The notes beneath the pieces are model-generated. The model was not told the DNA's origin. It was given only the letters and a program-made list of their open reading frames with translations, and searched no databases. The position numbers and the translations under genes are program-made. A stretch of 64,000 nucleotides of DNA from Deroplatys truncata (taxonomy: Eukaryota > Arthropoda > Insecta > Mantodea > Mantidae), in contig CM060976.1 in NCBI GenBank assembly GCA_030765065.1, positions 61,922,539 to 61,986,538 of the forward strand, given 5' to 3'. Positions 1 to 11,605 of the stretch are shown here, piece after piece. How positions within the stretch are numbered: position 1 is the stretch's first letter; each line of letters starts with the position of its first letter.

Positions 1-126
1 TTACTAGACGAATTAGCCTAAATGCATACGATACTAGCTGAATTACCTGTGAAATCATACACTGCTATGATCCAGTCAGCCTCTTGCAATAGTACCTGAA
101 TTACTTACCTGTTAGTGTTAGTGGGT

Positions 127-436
127 TAGCTTTTCCCGTTGCAGGTCACCTTTTTCCCTTTATGGCTCACCTTTTTCCCTTTGGTGGTCGCCTTTTTCCC
201 TTTGCTGGTGACATTTTTCCCTTTACTGGTCACCTTTTTCCGTTGCATGTCGCCTTTTTCCCTTTGCCGGTCACCTTTTTCCCTTTGCTGGTCACATTTT
301 TCCCTTTGCTGGTCGCCTTTTTCCCTTTGCTGGTTACGTTTTTCCCTTTGCTAGTCAACTTTTTCCCTTTGTGGGCCTCCTTTTTCCCTGAGCAGTCACC
401 TTTTTCCCCTGAACGAGTCACCTTTTCCCTGAATAG
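127..436. repeat. 21-bp tandem repeat (about 14 units)
   Basis: A unit close to CTTTTTCCCTTTGCTGGTCAC repeats every 21 bp from about 127 to 430, with point changes between units and decay at the right end. Because 21 is divisible by three, frames without stops are copied in every unit. This creates open frames on both strands: a hydrophobic TFFPLLV-type repeat on the + strand and a lysine-rich KGKKVTS-type repeat on the - strand. I read these as consequences of the period, not as genes: there is no conserved domain and no flanking gene structure. A short peptide cannot be excluded from sequence alone. Confidence 0.9.
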
Positions 437-498
437 GTTACGTGATGGGCATGTCTAGATCATTGACCACTATGTTCACGTCTAAAGTCGCTTTCAAG

Positions 499-1425
499 TC
501 TAGCACCTCCTATTCCCTATCTCTCCTGTATATAAGTCCATATTCCTACTGCTACACTACCTGTCTAGCCTAACACCTCTCCTCCTGTTCCTATACCTCT
601 CATATAAACCATACTCTACTCCTCTAGCTCTGTCTAGCCTAACGCCTCTCTCGTTTACCTATGACTCTCACATAAACCATACTCTGCTCCTCGACCTCTG
701 TCTAGTCTAACTCCTCTCCTCGTTTTCCTATACCTCTCATATAAACTATACTCTACTCCTCAACCTCTGTCTAGCCTAGCACCCCTCTTCCTGTCCCTAT
801 ACTTCTCATACATATAAACCATGCCCTACGTTTCAAGCCCTGTCTAGTCTAACACCACTCCCCGTATCCCCTACCTCTCAAAAGCTCATTCCCTCCTGCC
901 CCCCCTCTAGCTGAGTATCACTCCTTGGTTTCCTATCTAACCTAACTTTAACACCTGTCTATCCTAGCATAGGATCTCTCTCCGTTTTCTCGTCTCTCCT
1001 TATAAGCACAAACTCAATTCTCCTAACCTAATACCTCTCCTCGTTTTCCTATACTTCTCATATAAACCTTACTCTACTCCTCGACTTCTGCCTAGCCTAA
1101 CACCTTTCCTCGTTTTCCTATATCTCTCATATAAACCATGCACTACGTTTCAAGCCCTGTCTAGTCTAACACCTCTCATCGTTTTCCTATACCGCTCATA
1201 TAAACCATACATTACTCAGCCTCTGTCTAGCCTAGCACCCTCCACGTATTCCCTATCTGTCTCATATAAAGCGCACTCCCCTCCTACCACTGTCTAGCCT
1301 AGCGTCAGTCCTCGTATTCCCTATCTCTCCCATATAAACGCATTTTCCTCCTTGAAGACTCTCTCAACCTAGCATCTACCTTCGTTTTCCCTATCCTTTC
1401 CCATATAAACGCAAAAAACTGTGCT
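499..1425. repeat. 69-bp degenerate minisatellite (about 13 units)
   Basis: Units begin with TCTAGCCTAACACCTCTCC and continue with a C/T-rich stretch and CTCATATAAACCATACTCT. Unit starts are seen at 499, 563, 632, 701, 770 and 843, so the spacing is 69 bp in the best-kept part; one unit carries a 4-bp insertion. Later units to about 1425 are more diverged. The array is strongly pyrimidine-rich on this strand. It directly follows the 21-bp array but shares no unit with it. No coding potential is seen. Confidence 0.88.
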
Positions 1426-2600
1426 CGAATTCCTCTATATATCCTACTTTCTACCATTTAAGTTTATCATTTTATCTCCTTAAAATTGTTTGTTATTTTT
1501 GTAAAATATGAGGCAGTATTTTTAACGCTTAATGATGTCAGTCTAATCATATAATATAAAAAAAATAACAGCCCGCCTTAAAGCAATATGTGTGTAATAT
1601 AATATATTCTAAAGGTATGTAACAGTCATTGTATTATGTTTATATGATGTACATATATAATAATGTTATGTGAATGTATGATGTAGTTTAACAATGTAGG
1701 AGCTGTGAGAATAGAAGCAAGCTGCCTTCCGTAGCAAACAGAATTATAAAGTAGAATCTGAAAGTTGCTAACAATGAGGTAACCTTAAGGCAATAATAAA
1801 TTAGAAAGTTTAATAATGCTACTAATAATTCTTGGAATAATAATAATGTAATACATAAAACAGTTTATAAATAGCCAATCAAAAAATATAAAAGCTTTAA
1901 GTTAAATAAAAGTATTCTATTGGAGTGGGCTTAGCCAATCAGAGACTTGATATAGAGTAAATGTACAAATTCAGGCGGGAGACGCTACAAGGAAGCGTAA
2001 CCAAGCAGTCCAGTTGCGGTACGGTTCGGGTTCAGCGTGGGACATAAAGAAATTCATTGCGGTGAGAATAATATAAAGTTTACGTGTTAAAAAGTACAAG
2101 TAACAATAATCTCACAGCTCTACAGTAGGATATATCAGTGAAGTGTTATTTAATCCTGTGAAGGATTAATAAATAAAGTACAATACAATTATAATTTGTG
2201 TAAGCCTTGTTCTTTAGCCGTACCAGCCGTGCTAAGAGATACGTGCTCTAAAAAATACTAATAACGCAGCCGAGGTATACATTTTTAATATAATATAATA
2301 AATAAATAAACATTAAAATAAAAAGTTGGTTCTTAAAACGTGGGGCGCAGGCCACCGGAAACTTTGTACCTACGTGGGGCGAACACTCCAAGAAACAATC
2401 TCCCGCAAATTGGCATCCATTATGTGCTGCGTGGTCTAAAACAGTTTCAAATTGGATGTGTAGGCCCACAAAGGGGGGAGCCGGCTGCACCAGCCATCAT
2501 CTGGAGAGTTCAAATGGTATTGACCCTGCTCTCTGCCTGTTTTGCCTCCTGGTCCGGCCGCCCTCTGTCTCCTCTCATCCTATTCCTCCCTCCCGGAAAT
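1426..2600. other. AT-rich stretch with an LTR-like segment, no gene recognised
   Basis: The interval is AT-rich. Between about 1900 and 2230 the sequence resembles the promoter-to-poly(A) part of a retroelement LTR, with AATAAATAAAGTACAATAC near 2167, but I could not find a matching second LTR, a clear primer-binding site or coding sequence. From 2335 to 2600 the composition turns GC-rich and two short open frames overlap on opposite strands; neither resembles a family I know. The LTR reading is weak inference. Confidence 0.3.
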
Positions 2601-2602
2601 TA

Positions 2603-2905
2603 AATTGAGTTTTATTTATGGACGCTCTTTAACTACTATCAGTCCTTAGTGTCCCATTCTATACTGGGCGTGAAAGACCGGTAATTTTGCTCAGAGGCCT
2701 CTTTATTAGGCTCGAGGTTCTTTTACGTGCCGTAAATTTACGACACGGGACCACCCTTCCGAAGGAAGGTGTGCTAAGGATTTTTCGCCCGAAAAAAATT
2801 CATCGCCCCCCGCCGGGTTTGAACCCGCGACCTTGGGAACTAGAGACTAACACGGTACCACTAGTCTACGGAGGACGACCGTCCCTTTCGTGGCGCCCCA
2901 TCAGG
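2603..2905 (-). repeat. SINE-1 copy A (tRNA-derived SINE)
   Basis: Read on the - strand, the head has a tRNA-like promoter: an A-box-like CTAGTGGTACCGTGTTAG and a B box GGTTCAAACCC. It is followed by a conserved body (GTAAATTTACGGCACGTAAAAG type, CGTCCATAAATAAAACTCAAT type) shared with six other places in the window. The 3' end on the - strand is AATAAAACTCAATTTAA near 2603. The copy looks full length. No clear target-site duplication was found. Confidence 0.88.
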
Positions 2906-2939
2906 GGCCTAAGCACAAAACATCTGCCTAAGTCGAGGT

Positions 2940-3714
2940 GCTAAGTCCCTCTTCCCTTCTAGTCCTATCCCTATCCTTTGCTGTTCAAGACACACACAAC
3001 TATACACATGTACCTGTTTATAAAAATCAAGTGCTACATTCACAGGACTTTCTCGCCACAATTCCTTATTTTTATAGTTTCCACACACTATTCTTACAAA
3101 AGCTTATTTTTCACTCTACTTAATTAAGTAAATAATCCTATTTTCCTTAATATACGACTGGATAAAGGATATATGTAAGTTACTTAGAAGGTATGCATCT
3201 ACATCCTGATAAAATATCTTAAATATTTTCTGAGATAATGGGTTACAAATTTAGCAGATTTAACACTGCCGGGATTAGGACCCTTAATTCTCCTCTTAGA
3301 TAGTTGTTTACCCCGAGGAGTTTGGAAATGAAAGTCCTTATGCTTATGCGTAGTAGCAAAAAACTTTTACGTGCCGTTATTTCCGTGCAATTATTTTAAT
3401 CTCTTCAAATTCTTAGTGGTAATTTATTCTTCAGTCGGAACAACAAATTCGCAGACCAGGAAAGTCCTAAAATAGAAACCGGCTGAAACTAGAGCAGTCT
3501 TGGTAGCAGGTGAATGTGTTACACTTGAAGCCCGCATTTCCACACTTTCATAATGTGGTGACATGATCTTGCCTGGCTTGGTTTGTTGAGTCGCTCAGAG
3601 GCGTGCTGGTAGGATAATGCAAAGAAAAGCAGCTAACCTGCTTTCTATACTCTAATGTTGTTAATAAATAATAATAACTCTTTTTCCTTTCTAATAAAAG
3701 ATGTTAGCCGATGG

Positions 3715-3774
<60 letters not shown>

Positions 3775-4910
3775 AGGTGGCCCACACAAGTTGTTCTTAG
3801 TTGAAGTTAGTTTGTAATAGATAGCGCGGATAACATGAGGTTTGCCTAAGAAGAATTACAAAGGGGACTCCTTCCCGACAGAGAGGAGACCGCTAAATGA
3901 AAGACCAATGCTTGAAAACGTACATTTTAACTGCTACTACTGGTCCCAGAGCTCATTCGGCAAAGAAAATACCTGCTATATGAGGTATTTCGGGTTCTAT
4001 TTCTGGTTGGGCCACAGAAAGTTTTCTTTAAGGGTACAAGGAGTCTGAACACATGGAAATTACACCTTAGTATGTTAAATTACCACTGATCTTAAAGTTC
4101 TCAATTGTTTTTCCTGAAATTTTTATGAATTATTATATAAATCAATTATTTCAAGTGGTTGTATGCATTAATAGCTTATGTAGCTGAGTCCGTAAAAATT
4201 ATTTCATTCAGCAGAAAAATAATAAAATTTACTCTTAAAACATGTGAATTCATGTACTACTTTCAATACAGAATCGCACTTTTGCATGCTTGTTCGTAGT
4301 ATAATCAGCTATCTTCTGAACCTCGATTATATAGTTATATGAATCAGTTCACTAGAAATTGAAAAAAAAAAAACATTATTTGCAAAGTCAAAAAAGTAAA
4401 AATGTGGACAATTTGCAATGTTGCTACTTTCTTAATATCACTAATATACTTTATAAAATTATAATTGTCGTTCAGAAATTTTAACTGTGTTGTATACATG
4501 TACAGAAAATCTTAGTTTTCTACCGTTCATACTTTCTGAGAAAAAGTACATTAGTTGTTTTGAGAAAATTGAATTTAAAGTTTGAACATTAAAATTCTGA
4601 CACACTTCAGTATATTCCAGGGTCATAATCATCTGCACCTTCATTCCTGGATTGCTTCACCTTTTCTGATTGCCTTCTCTTGGTCTTGGCCTCTTATTAA
4701 TTGCTGAACTGTTCGCTGGGCATGATATAGTCGTTTGTTGTGGAAAGATACAAAAAATGTTCTAAAAAGGGGCGTTGCATGATGGGTTTAAGGAAATGCA
4801 GACTAGCATTTAAATGGTATTTAAATGACTTAAAAACCTCTTAACCCCCAAAAGATATATATTTCTTGAAACTGGAAATAATAGAGATTTTATTAGTGCT
4901 AAAACAAACA
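2940..4910. other. Gene-free stretch
   Basis: I see no gene, no recognisable transposon coding remnant and no structured repeat here except a CA microsatellite at 3719-3773. Short open frames (for example near 3842-4048) have no family resemblance and are of a length expected by chance. Confidence 0.6.
3719..3773. repeat. (CA)n microsatellite
   Basis: About 27 uninterrupted CA dinucleotides. It is not inside a recognised SINE-2 or R copy, unlike most CA tracts in the window. Confidence 0.97.
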
Positions 4911-5370
4911 AAAAAATCTGATGTGTTACACTCACATGACTTTCTCTACTCTTGTACAATCTATTTTTACAAACGCCTATTCTCCAAATGCTTCATGTTG
5001 ATCGAGATATCGAGATGTCAATCTTATTGGTAATTTTCTTGTAGATGCGAGGGGAATATGGTAGCTTTTAAGCGATAGTCAAATATTTTAACGCTGGTTG
5101 CTATCCGGCGCATTCCATTCTCTTTGCAAGTCTAGGACATAAAAAATCTGATGTGTTACACTCACATGACTTTCTCTACTCTTGTACAATCTATTTTTAC
5201 AAACGCCTATTCTCCATATGCTTCATGTTAATCGAGATATCGAGATGTCAATCTTATTGGTAATTTTCTTGTAGATGCAAGGGGAATATGGTAGCTTTTA
5301 AGCGATAGTCAAATATTTTAACGCTGGTTGCTATGTGGCGCATTCCATTCTCTTTGCATGTCCAGGACAT
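4911..5370 (+). repeat. Tandem duplication of the R-family head, 230-bp period
   Basis: AAAAAATCTGATGTGTTACA begins at 4911 and again at 5141, and the 230 bp that follow are almost identical, with roughly eight differences. This is the 5' part of the R family; each copy contains ACTTTCTCTACT near its start. The second head runs directly into the first middle-plus-tail unit of the array at 5376. Confidence 0.93.
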
Positions 5371-5375
5371 AAAAA

Positions 5376-6508
5376 AATGAATAACGAATTTGAGAAAAAG
5401 TGTATTGGAAAATTTAAGGGAATAACAAGCAATATCTCGCAAACGGTTCACTCAACAAAAGAAATGTATATGACATAAATTGTGTATTTTAACGCGATCT
5501 ACATTTTTTGTGTAGTAAAATTTTGTCTATCTCTTATGGTTTACCAGTTATGAAAAAGTCGTTCATAACGAGGAATACTTTTGGAGACATTCCCAGAAAT
5601 TTCGAGATATACATTTTATTTGTCATGACAATATCTTAAACATATGATATTTTAATCAAAATCGTTAGAGCCGTTTTTGAGAAAATTAAAATTTTCGAAA
5701 AATGTTCCATGTAAAGGGTAGTCTGGTGTGGGGGGATTTTCTTGAAAACCTTCGTGTCGCATCTCTGAAAGATACTGAACCTAAATACCAAGTTTGGTGT
5801 TTATCCGACTCTTCGTTTTTGAGTTATGCTGTTCACAGACACACAGACAGACACACAGACACACAGACACACAGACACACAGACAGACACACACACGGAC
5901 ATGTTTCCAAAAATGCTTTTTTTGGATTCAGTGAGTCTCAAAACATGTATTTCCGTTGAAATCTCGGTATCGAAATTTTGGGTGGAATACAATACTTCCC
6001 CTACTTACTATACGTAGTAGAGAAAGTAAAAATGAGTAACGAATTTGAGAAAAAGTATAAGTATTGGAAAATTTAAGGGAATAACAAGCAATATCTCGAA
6101 AACGGTTCACTCAACAACAAAAATGTATATGACATAAATTGTGTATTGTAACGCGATCTATATTTTTTGTGCAGTAAAATTTTGTCTATCCTTTATGGTT
6201 TACCAGTTATGCAAAAGTCGTTCAGAATGAAGAACACTTTTGGAGACATTCCCAGAAAATTCGAGATATACATTTCATTTGTCATGAAAATACCTTAAAC
6301 ATATGATATTTTAATCAAAATCGTTAGAGCCATTTTTGAGAAAATTAAAATTTTTGAAAAATGTTCCATGTAAAGGGTAGTCTGGGGTGGGGGGATTTTC
6401 TTGAAAACCTTCGTGTCGCATCTCTGGAAGATACTGAACCTAAATACCAAGTTTGGTGTTTATCCGACTGTTCGTTTCTGAGCTATGCTGTTCACAGACA
6501 CACACCCA

Positions 6509-6566
<58 letters not shown>

Positions 6567-7362
6567 GACACACACACGGACATGTTTCCAAAAATGCTTT
6601 TTTTGGATTCAGGGAGTCTCAAAACATGTATTTCCGGTGAAATCTCGGTATCGAATTTTTGGGTCGAATGCAATACTTCCCCTACTTACTATACGTAGTA
6701 GAGAAAGTAAAAAATGAATAACGAATTTGAGAAAAAGTATAAGTATTGGAAAATTTAAGGAAATAACAAGCAATATCTCGAAAACGGTTCACTCAACAAA
6801 AGAAATGTATATGACATAAGTTGTGTATTTCAACGCGATCTACATTTTTTGTGTAGTAAAATTTTGTCTATCTCTTATGGTTTACCAGTTATGCAAAAGT
6901 CGTTCACAATGAAGAATACTTTTGGAGACATTCCCAGAAAATTCGAGATATACATTTCATTTCTCATGACTTTATTTTAAACATATGATATTTTCATCAA
7001 AATCGTTAGAGCCATTTTTGAGAAAATTAAAATTTTCGAAAAATGTTCCATGTAAAGGGTAGTCTGGGGTGGAGGGATTTTTTTGAAAACCTTCGTGTCG
7101 CATCTCTGGAAGATACTGAACCTAAATACCAAGTTTGGTGTTTATCCGACTGTTCGTTTTTGAGTTATGCTGTTCACAGACACACACAGAGACACACACA
7201 CACACACACACACAGACACACACACACGGACATGTTTCTAAAAATGCTTTTTTTGGATTCAGGAGGTCTCAAAACATATATTTCCAGTGAAATCTCGGTA
7301 TGGAACTTTTGGGTGGAATGCAATACTTCCCCTTCTTACTATACGTAGTAGAGAAAGTAAAA
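5376..7362 (+). repeat. Tandem array of three R-family middle+tail units
   Basis: Three units start with AATGAATAACGAATTTGAG-like sequence at 5376, 6031 and 6713, giving periods of about 655 and 682 bp. Each contains the motif ATGTTCCATGTAAAGGGTAG (5702, 6361, 7043), a CA-rich microsatellite of different length and composition, and ends with TACTATACGTAGTAGAGAAAGTAAAA. The microsatellites account for most of the length difference. Only the first unit is preceded by a head. The open frames starting MFHVKGSLGWGDF in each unit are shadows of the repeat. Confidence 0.92.
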
Positions 7363-7860
7363 ATGTGACTTTTGACCATTTCAGAGTACCTCGTCCCCTT
7401 AAACAAAAACATTTCACGGTATGCCAGAGTCTGGTTTTGAATGTGAGAGTACCTAAGTGTTTGGGGGGATGTTATCGGTTATTTAATAAGCAATTCGCTT
7501 ATTAGCAAGAATTCAGGATTGCCGCTTGACGCAACTAAGCACACGTGTTACGTCATTTCGTTCCGTGACAGTTAAACTGCAATTGGTGCCTCAAAGTTAA
7601 CAAGGTTAAACAAAAGTCTATTTTTATTATACTTATTTTACCCTTAAAGGTGCGTTAGAATTAATTATTTTCTATTAGTGCATTATTCATAATAAGCATG
7701 TGCAAAAACATGCCCGCCTTGGAGGACGGATTGATGTAAGGGCCTCTTAGGTCCACGCTTTACCTAGAATGATCCTTTTCTTAATATTATTTCTGTATGT
7801 TAAAAAAATAAGAAGAAGGGAAAACGAAAGAAAAAAGAAATGAGAACGCGCACACGCATG
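7363..7860. other. Gene-free stretch
   Basis: Apparently unique sequence between the R array and older R copies. I see no gene and no recognised repeat. Confidence 0.55.
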
Positions 7861-7861
7861 G

Positions 7862-8415
7862 AACTTTATCGAAAAAATTCCCTTATTTGGTTCAGGGGCC
7901 ATAAAAGACGTACTTCAGGTGAAATCTGACATCGAATTTTTGGAGATGGAATATAGTACTACCTCTACTTAATCTAAGCACGTATCAGAGAAAGTGATGA
8001 ATAGCGACTTCTCACTTTAAAAAGTATTAATATTCGAAAATTAAAATCAACACCAAAGAATACGTTGGAAATAGTTAACGGTTATATATGTATATTTGAC
8101 GTACATTGCGTGCTAAAACGAGATCTATATTTTTTGTGCAGTAAGATTTTGTCTATCCCTTAGGGTTGATCAGTTATGCAAAGGTCATTCAGAATGAAGA
8201 GCACTTCGCATGCTATTCTCAGAAAATTCAAGGTACATGTAAGTATAGTTTAATTGTCGTACAAATATGTTAAACAAATGTTAGTTTAATCAAAATCTTT
8301 GTGTCGCATCCTTGAAAAATGCTGAACTTAAATACCAAGTACATTTTTAACCTACTTTTCGTTTTTGAGGTATGGTTTTCACAGGTAGCCAGATAGACAC
8401 ACACAGACTTTTTTC
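7862..8415 (+). repeat. Old, diverged R-family tail and middle+tail fragments
   Basis: A diverged tail (ATCGAATTTTTGGAGATGGA near 7932, ending near 8000) is followed by a diverged middle (GATCTATATTTTTTGTGCAG near 8121) and a shortened tail with a small CA tract near 8395. Identity to the young copies is visibly lower, so these are old insertions. Confidence 0.75.
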
Positions 8416-8419
8416 TAAA

Positions 8420-9067
8420 AATCTTATATGTTGTATTCACACGACTTTCCCTACTGATTCTTCTATCAACTATTCTGACAAAAGTCTATCATTCTATCCG
8501 CGTCTTATTAAAACAGGTAAACTTTCACTGCACACATTTCGTTGTTGGAAAAGCAGTAGGTAAAGCGACAGTCCGTTTTCAAAAGATCGTGTCGCTGTAT
8601 GATGGCTTTGAAATTCCATACTCTTTGCATGACCACGAGATAAAAACGAATAGTGACCTCCCAGCTGAGTAATGTATACGACTTTGAAAATTCAAGCCAA
8701 TAAGATATATCGAAAATGGTTAACTCCACAAAAATGTGTTTGACTTACGAGATCTAAATTTTTTGTATAGTTAGATTTTGTCCATCGCTTACGGTCTTAT
8801 GCAAAAGTTGTTAAGAATGAAGTGGATTTTTCAGCTTATTCCCAGAAAATTCAAGAAAATTCGAATTTAATTTGTCATGAAAATATCTTAAGCAGTTTTT
8901 TTTAAAAAAAATTAAACATTCCATTCATGTGCCGCCTTTAACACCTAAGGTTATATCGGCGTTTTTTTTTTCCTTTGGAGCAATTGCTCATTAGCAATGA
9001 TGTTCATGGTTTACAGAGGTGCTAATCTTTGGGTCGGTATTACTTTTAGTTATTCCGTATATTAAAT

Positions 9068-9119
<52 letters not shown>

Positions 9120-9720
9120 ACACTCTCGTTCATACGTCCAGAATTTAGGGAGGATGAGAAATAATCCTGGCTAAAGAAACATTACCACCCTCCAATCGGG
9201 ATTCGAACCCGGGACCTCCGGATTTGGATTAACATGCTACCCCAGGCCATACAGCTAATCATATGGCATTTTAATCCAAATCGTTAAAGCTATTTTTGAG
9301 AAAATAAAAAAAACACACACACACACTCAAAAAACGTTTTTGCATCTAAAGGACAGTTTGGCAAACAGTATCTTCTGGAAAATCTTCTGCTGAACTTAAA
9401 TGTCAAGTTTGGTACTTAACCCACTTTTCGTTTTTGAATCATGGTGTTCACGATACACAGACAGACACACACATAGATCTTTTTATCAAAAAGCTTTTTG
9501 GAGGGGGGGTTAAAAGTCACATATTTACGGTTATATCTTGGCATAGAATTTTTGGGTGGAAGACAATACCTCCCTACTTACTATGCCTATAACAGAATAA
9601 AAATATCTTTTTTTGTATTCGGGTGGCCTCAAAACCTGTATTTCCAGTAAAATCTCGTTATCGAATTTTTGAGTGGAATGTTTCCTCTACTTTCTATAGA
9701 TAAGTGGCAGAGGAAGTACA
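8420..9720 (+). repeat. Old R-family copy interrupted by a SINE-2
   Basis: A head-like segment (GTATTCACACGACTTTCCCT near 8434) and middle run to about 8895. The copy resumes near 9257 with CATATGGCATTTTAATCC and a tail with a CA tract near 9460, ending near 9600; a second tail fragment follows to about 9720. The gap between the two parts is filled by a SINE-2 in the - orientation. Confidence 0.75.
8930..9256 (-). repeat. SINE-2 copy (tRNA-derived), inserted in R
   Basis: On the - strand the head carries a B-box-like GGTTCGAATCCCGATTGG (near 9200), followed by a body with the GATTATTTCTCATCCTCCC type segment, a long GT/CA tract (9071-9115) and a tail like the other SINE-2 copies. The tRNA-like 5' end is diverged. 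Confidence 0.75.
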
Positions 9721-10123
9721 AAAATAAATAAATATATACATAAGTAATAATAATAAAAAAAGAACTGGCGAAACATATGAAGAAATGAGGGAAAACTTCT
9801 TTCACCACTTCAATAAAACAGTTCCAACTAAATCTAATTTACAGAAACTGGAGAGAAAGACATTCACTAGCGTTCCTCTATTGTTTGCTAAACGCAGTGG
9901 AAGACTTAAAAAATATCACAATAACGCCCTGTGGCAGTATGAATGAATCATTTGTGCGATTGAAAGAGGGGGGAGTCTCACATGGCTTCCAAGAAGCAAC
10001 AGCCTCATGACGTACGACATCTGGCTGTGGACCTAACTAGAGGGAAATCTTGCGGTAATTCGGAAGACGTGTGTTGAGAATTTTGCGATATCTTCACATC
10101 TATACAGCCATTTTTGAAAAAAT
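9721..10123. other. Gene-free stretch
   Basis: No recognised gene. A short R-like fragment (GCCATTTTTGAAAAAATAAA near 10107) lies directly before the next full R copy. Confidence 0.5.
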
Positions 10124-10874
10124 AAAAAAATCTGATGTGTTACACTCACATGACTTTCTCTACTCTTGTACAAACTATTTTTACAAACGCTTATTCTCCA
10201 TCTACTTCATGTTAATCGAGATAAACATTTGCAGACTTTTTGCTAATTTTCTTGTAGATGTAAAGGGGAATATATATTTACAAGGGCAATATACAAAAAC
10301 AGTAGCCTTTAAGCACATACATATCTCTTAATAGCTGGTTGCTAGGTGCAGCACCATTCCCTTTGCCACAGATTAATACTCTTTGCATATCCAAGACAAA
10401 CAAATGAATAACAAATTCCCATTTTAGAAAAGTATTGAAAAATTTAAGGGAATAACAAGCAATATCTTGAAAATGGTTCACTCAACAAAAAAATGTATAT
10501 GACATAAATTGTGTATTTTAACGCGATCTACATTTTTTGTGTAGTAAAATTTTGTCTATCTTTTATGGTTTACAAGTTATACAAAAGTCGTTCACAATGA
10601 AGAATACTTTTGGAAACATTCCCAGAAAATTCAAGATATACATTTTATTTGTCATGAAAATATCTTAAACATATGATATTTTAATCAAAATCGTTAGAGC
10701 CGTTTTTGAGGAAATTAAAATTTTTGAAAAATGTTCCATGTAAAGGGTAGTGTGGGGTGGGGGGATTTTCTTGAAAACCGTCGTGTCGCATCTCTGGAAG
10801 ATACTGAACCTAAATACCAAGTTTGGTGTTTATCCGACTGTTCCTTTTTGAGTTATGCTGTTCACAGACAGACA

Positions 10875-10908
<34 letters not shown>

Positions 10909-11040
10909 CATGTTTCCAAAAATGCTTTTTTTGGATTCAGGTTGTCTCAAAACATGTATTTCCGGTGAAATCTCGGTATCGAATTTTTGGGTGGAATACA
11001 ATACTTCCCCTACTTACTATACGTAGTAGAGAAAGTAAAA
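10124..11040 (+). repeat. Full-length R-family copy
   Basis: Head, middle and tail are all present, about 917 bp. A perfect 12-bp inverted pair flanks it internally: ACTTTCTCTACT at 10153-10164 and AGTAGAGAAAGT at 11025-11036. The hairpin TACTATACGTAGTA overlaps the second. The tail contains a (CA)n tract at about 10875-10905. There is no plausible long coding sequence. A further truncated, diverged tail follows at 11042-11260. Confidence 0.93.
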
Positions 11041-11041
11041 A

Positions 11042-11260
11042 TAATGAAAAGCTTTAGTGTAAAAGGTAGCTTGGGTGGGTGAATTTTCTTGCAAATGTTC
11101 GTATCGCATCTTTGGAAGATGCTGAAACTAATTCCAAGTTCGGTATTTATTGGACATTTCGTTTTACGGGCATGCTGATCAAAGACAGACACAAATGCAC
11201 GCACACAGAGAGAGAGAGACTTTTAAAAATGTTTCTTTTTGGGTGGTTCCATCATATGCC
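11042..11260 (+). repeat. Truncated, diverged R-family tail
   Basis: TTAGTGTAAAAGGTAGCTTG through the CA/GA tract near 11200 follows the order of the R tail, but the end with the hairpin is missing. It abuts the full copy without spacer. Confidence 0.7.
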
Positions 11261-11605
11261 CACACATTGGATTCGCCGCCAAGTGCGTCTGCTTGCCCGC
11301 CTGAACATTTGGGGGTAATACGTTCAGTCATTAACCCTTCAAACCCGGTCTAACGCCGCAAATTTGTATCATAGCAAATTAATTTCTTCTTTAAAGCGTA
11401 TACATTTTAAATACTGTGACAGTTGAGAAATATTTTCCAAAGCAGGTGAGATTTAAATCCTTAATTGTAGAAGATCTCTGCGGGCAAGGGAAGGAGAACA
11501 GGTATTTAAATATGTTGAGTGAGTTGTTCACATTCTGTAACCAAAATAAGATGAAAGTTTATAGGACCACATAGTGAAGAAAACAATTCAACTATCAATA
11601 AAGGT
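11261..11605. other. Gene-free stretch
   Basis: No recognised gene or repeat. Confidence 0.5.

Noticed and set aside
499..1425. CRISPR array
   Set aside because: Units are contiguous and degenerate with no unique spacers between identical repeats, and the context is eukaryotic.
1430..2600. Full LTR retrotransposon
   Set aside because: Only an LTR-like composition is visible; no second LTR, no gag/pol coding remnants.
6361..6717. Recurrent open frames beginning MFHVKGSLGWGDFLENLRVAS in many R copies
   Set aside because: They are parts of the R tail, end in CA-repeat translations (His-Thr runs), have no conserved stop position and no upstream start context. Similarity between them is explained by repeat identity.
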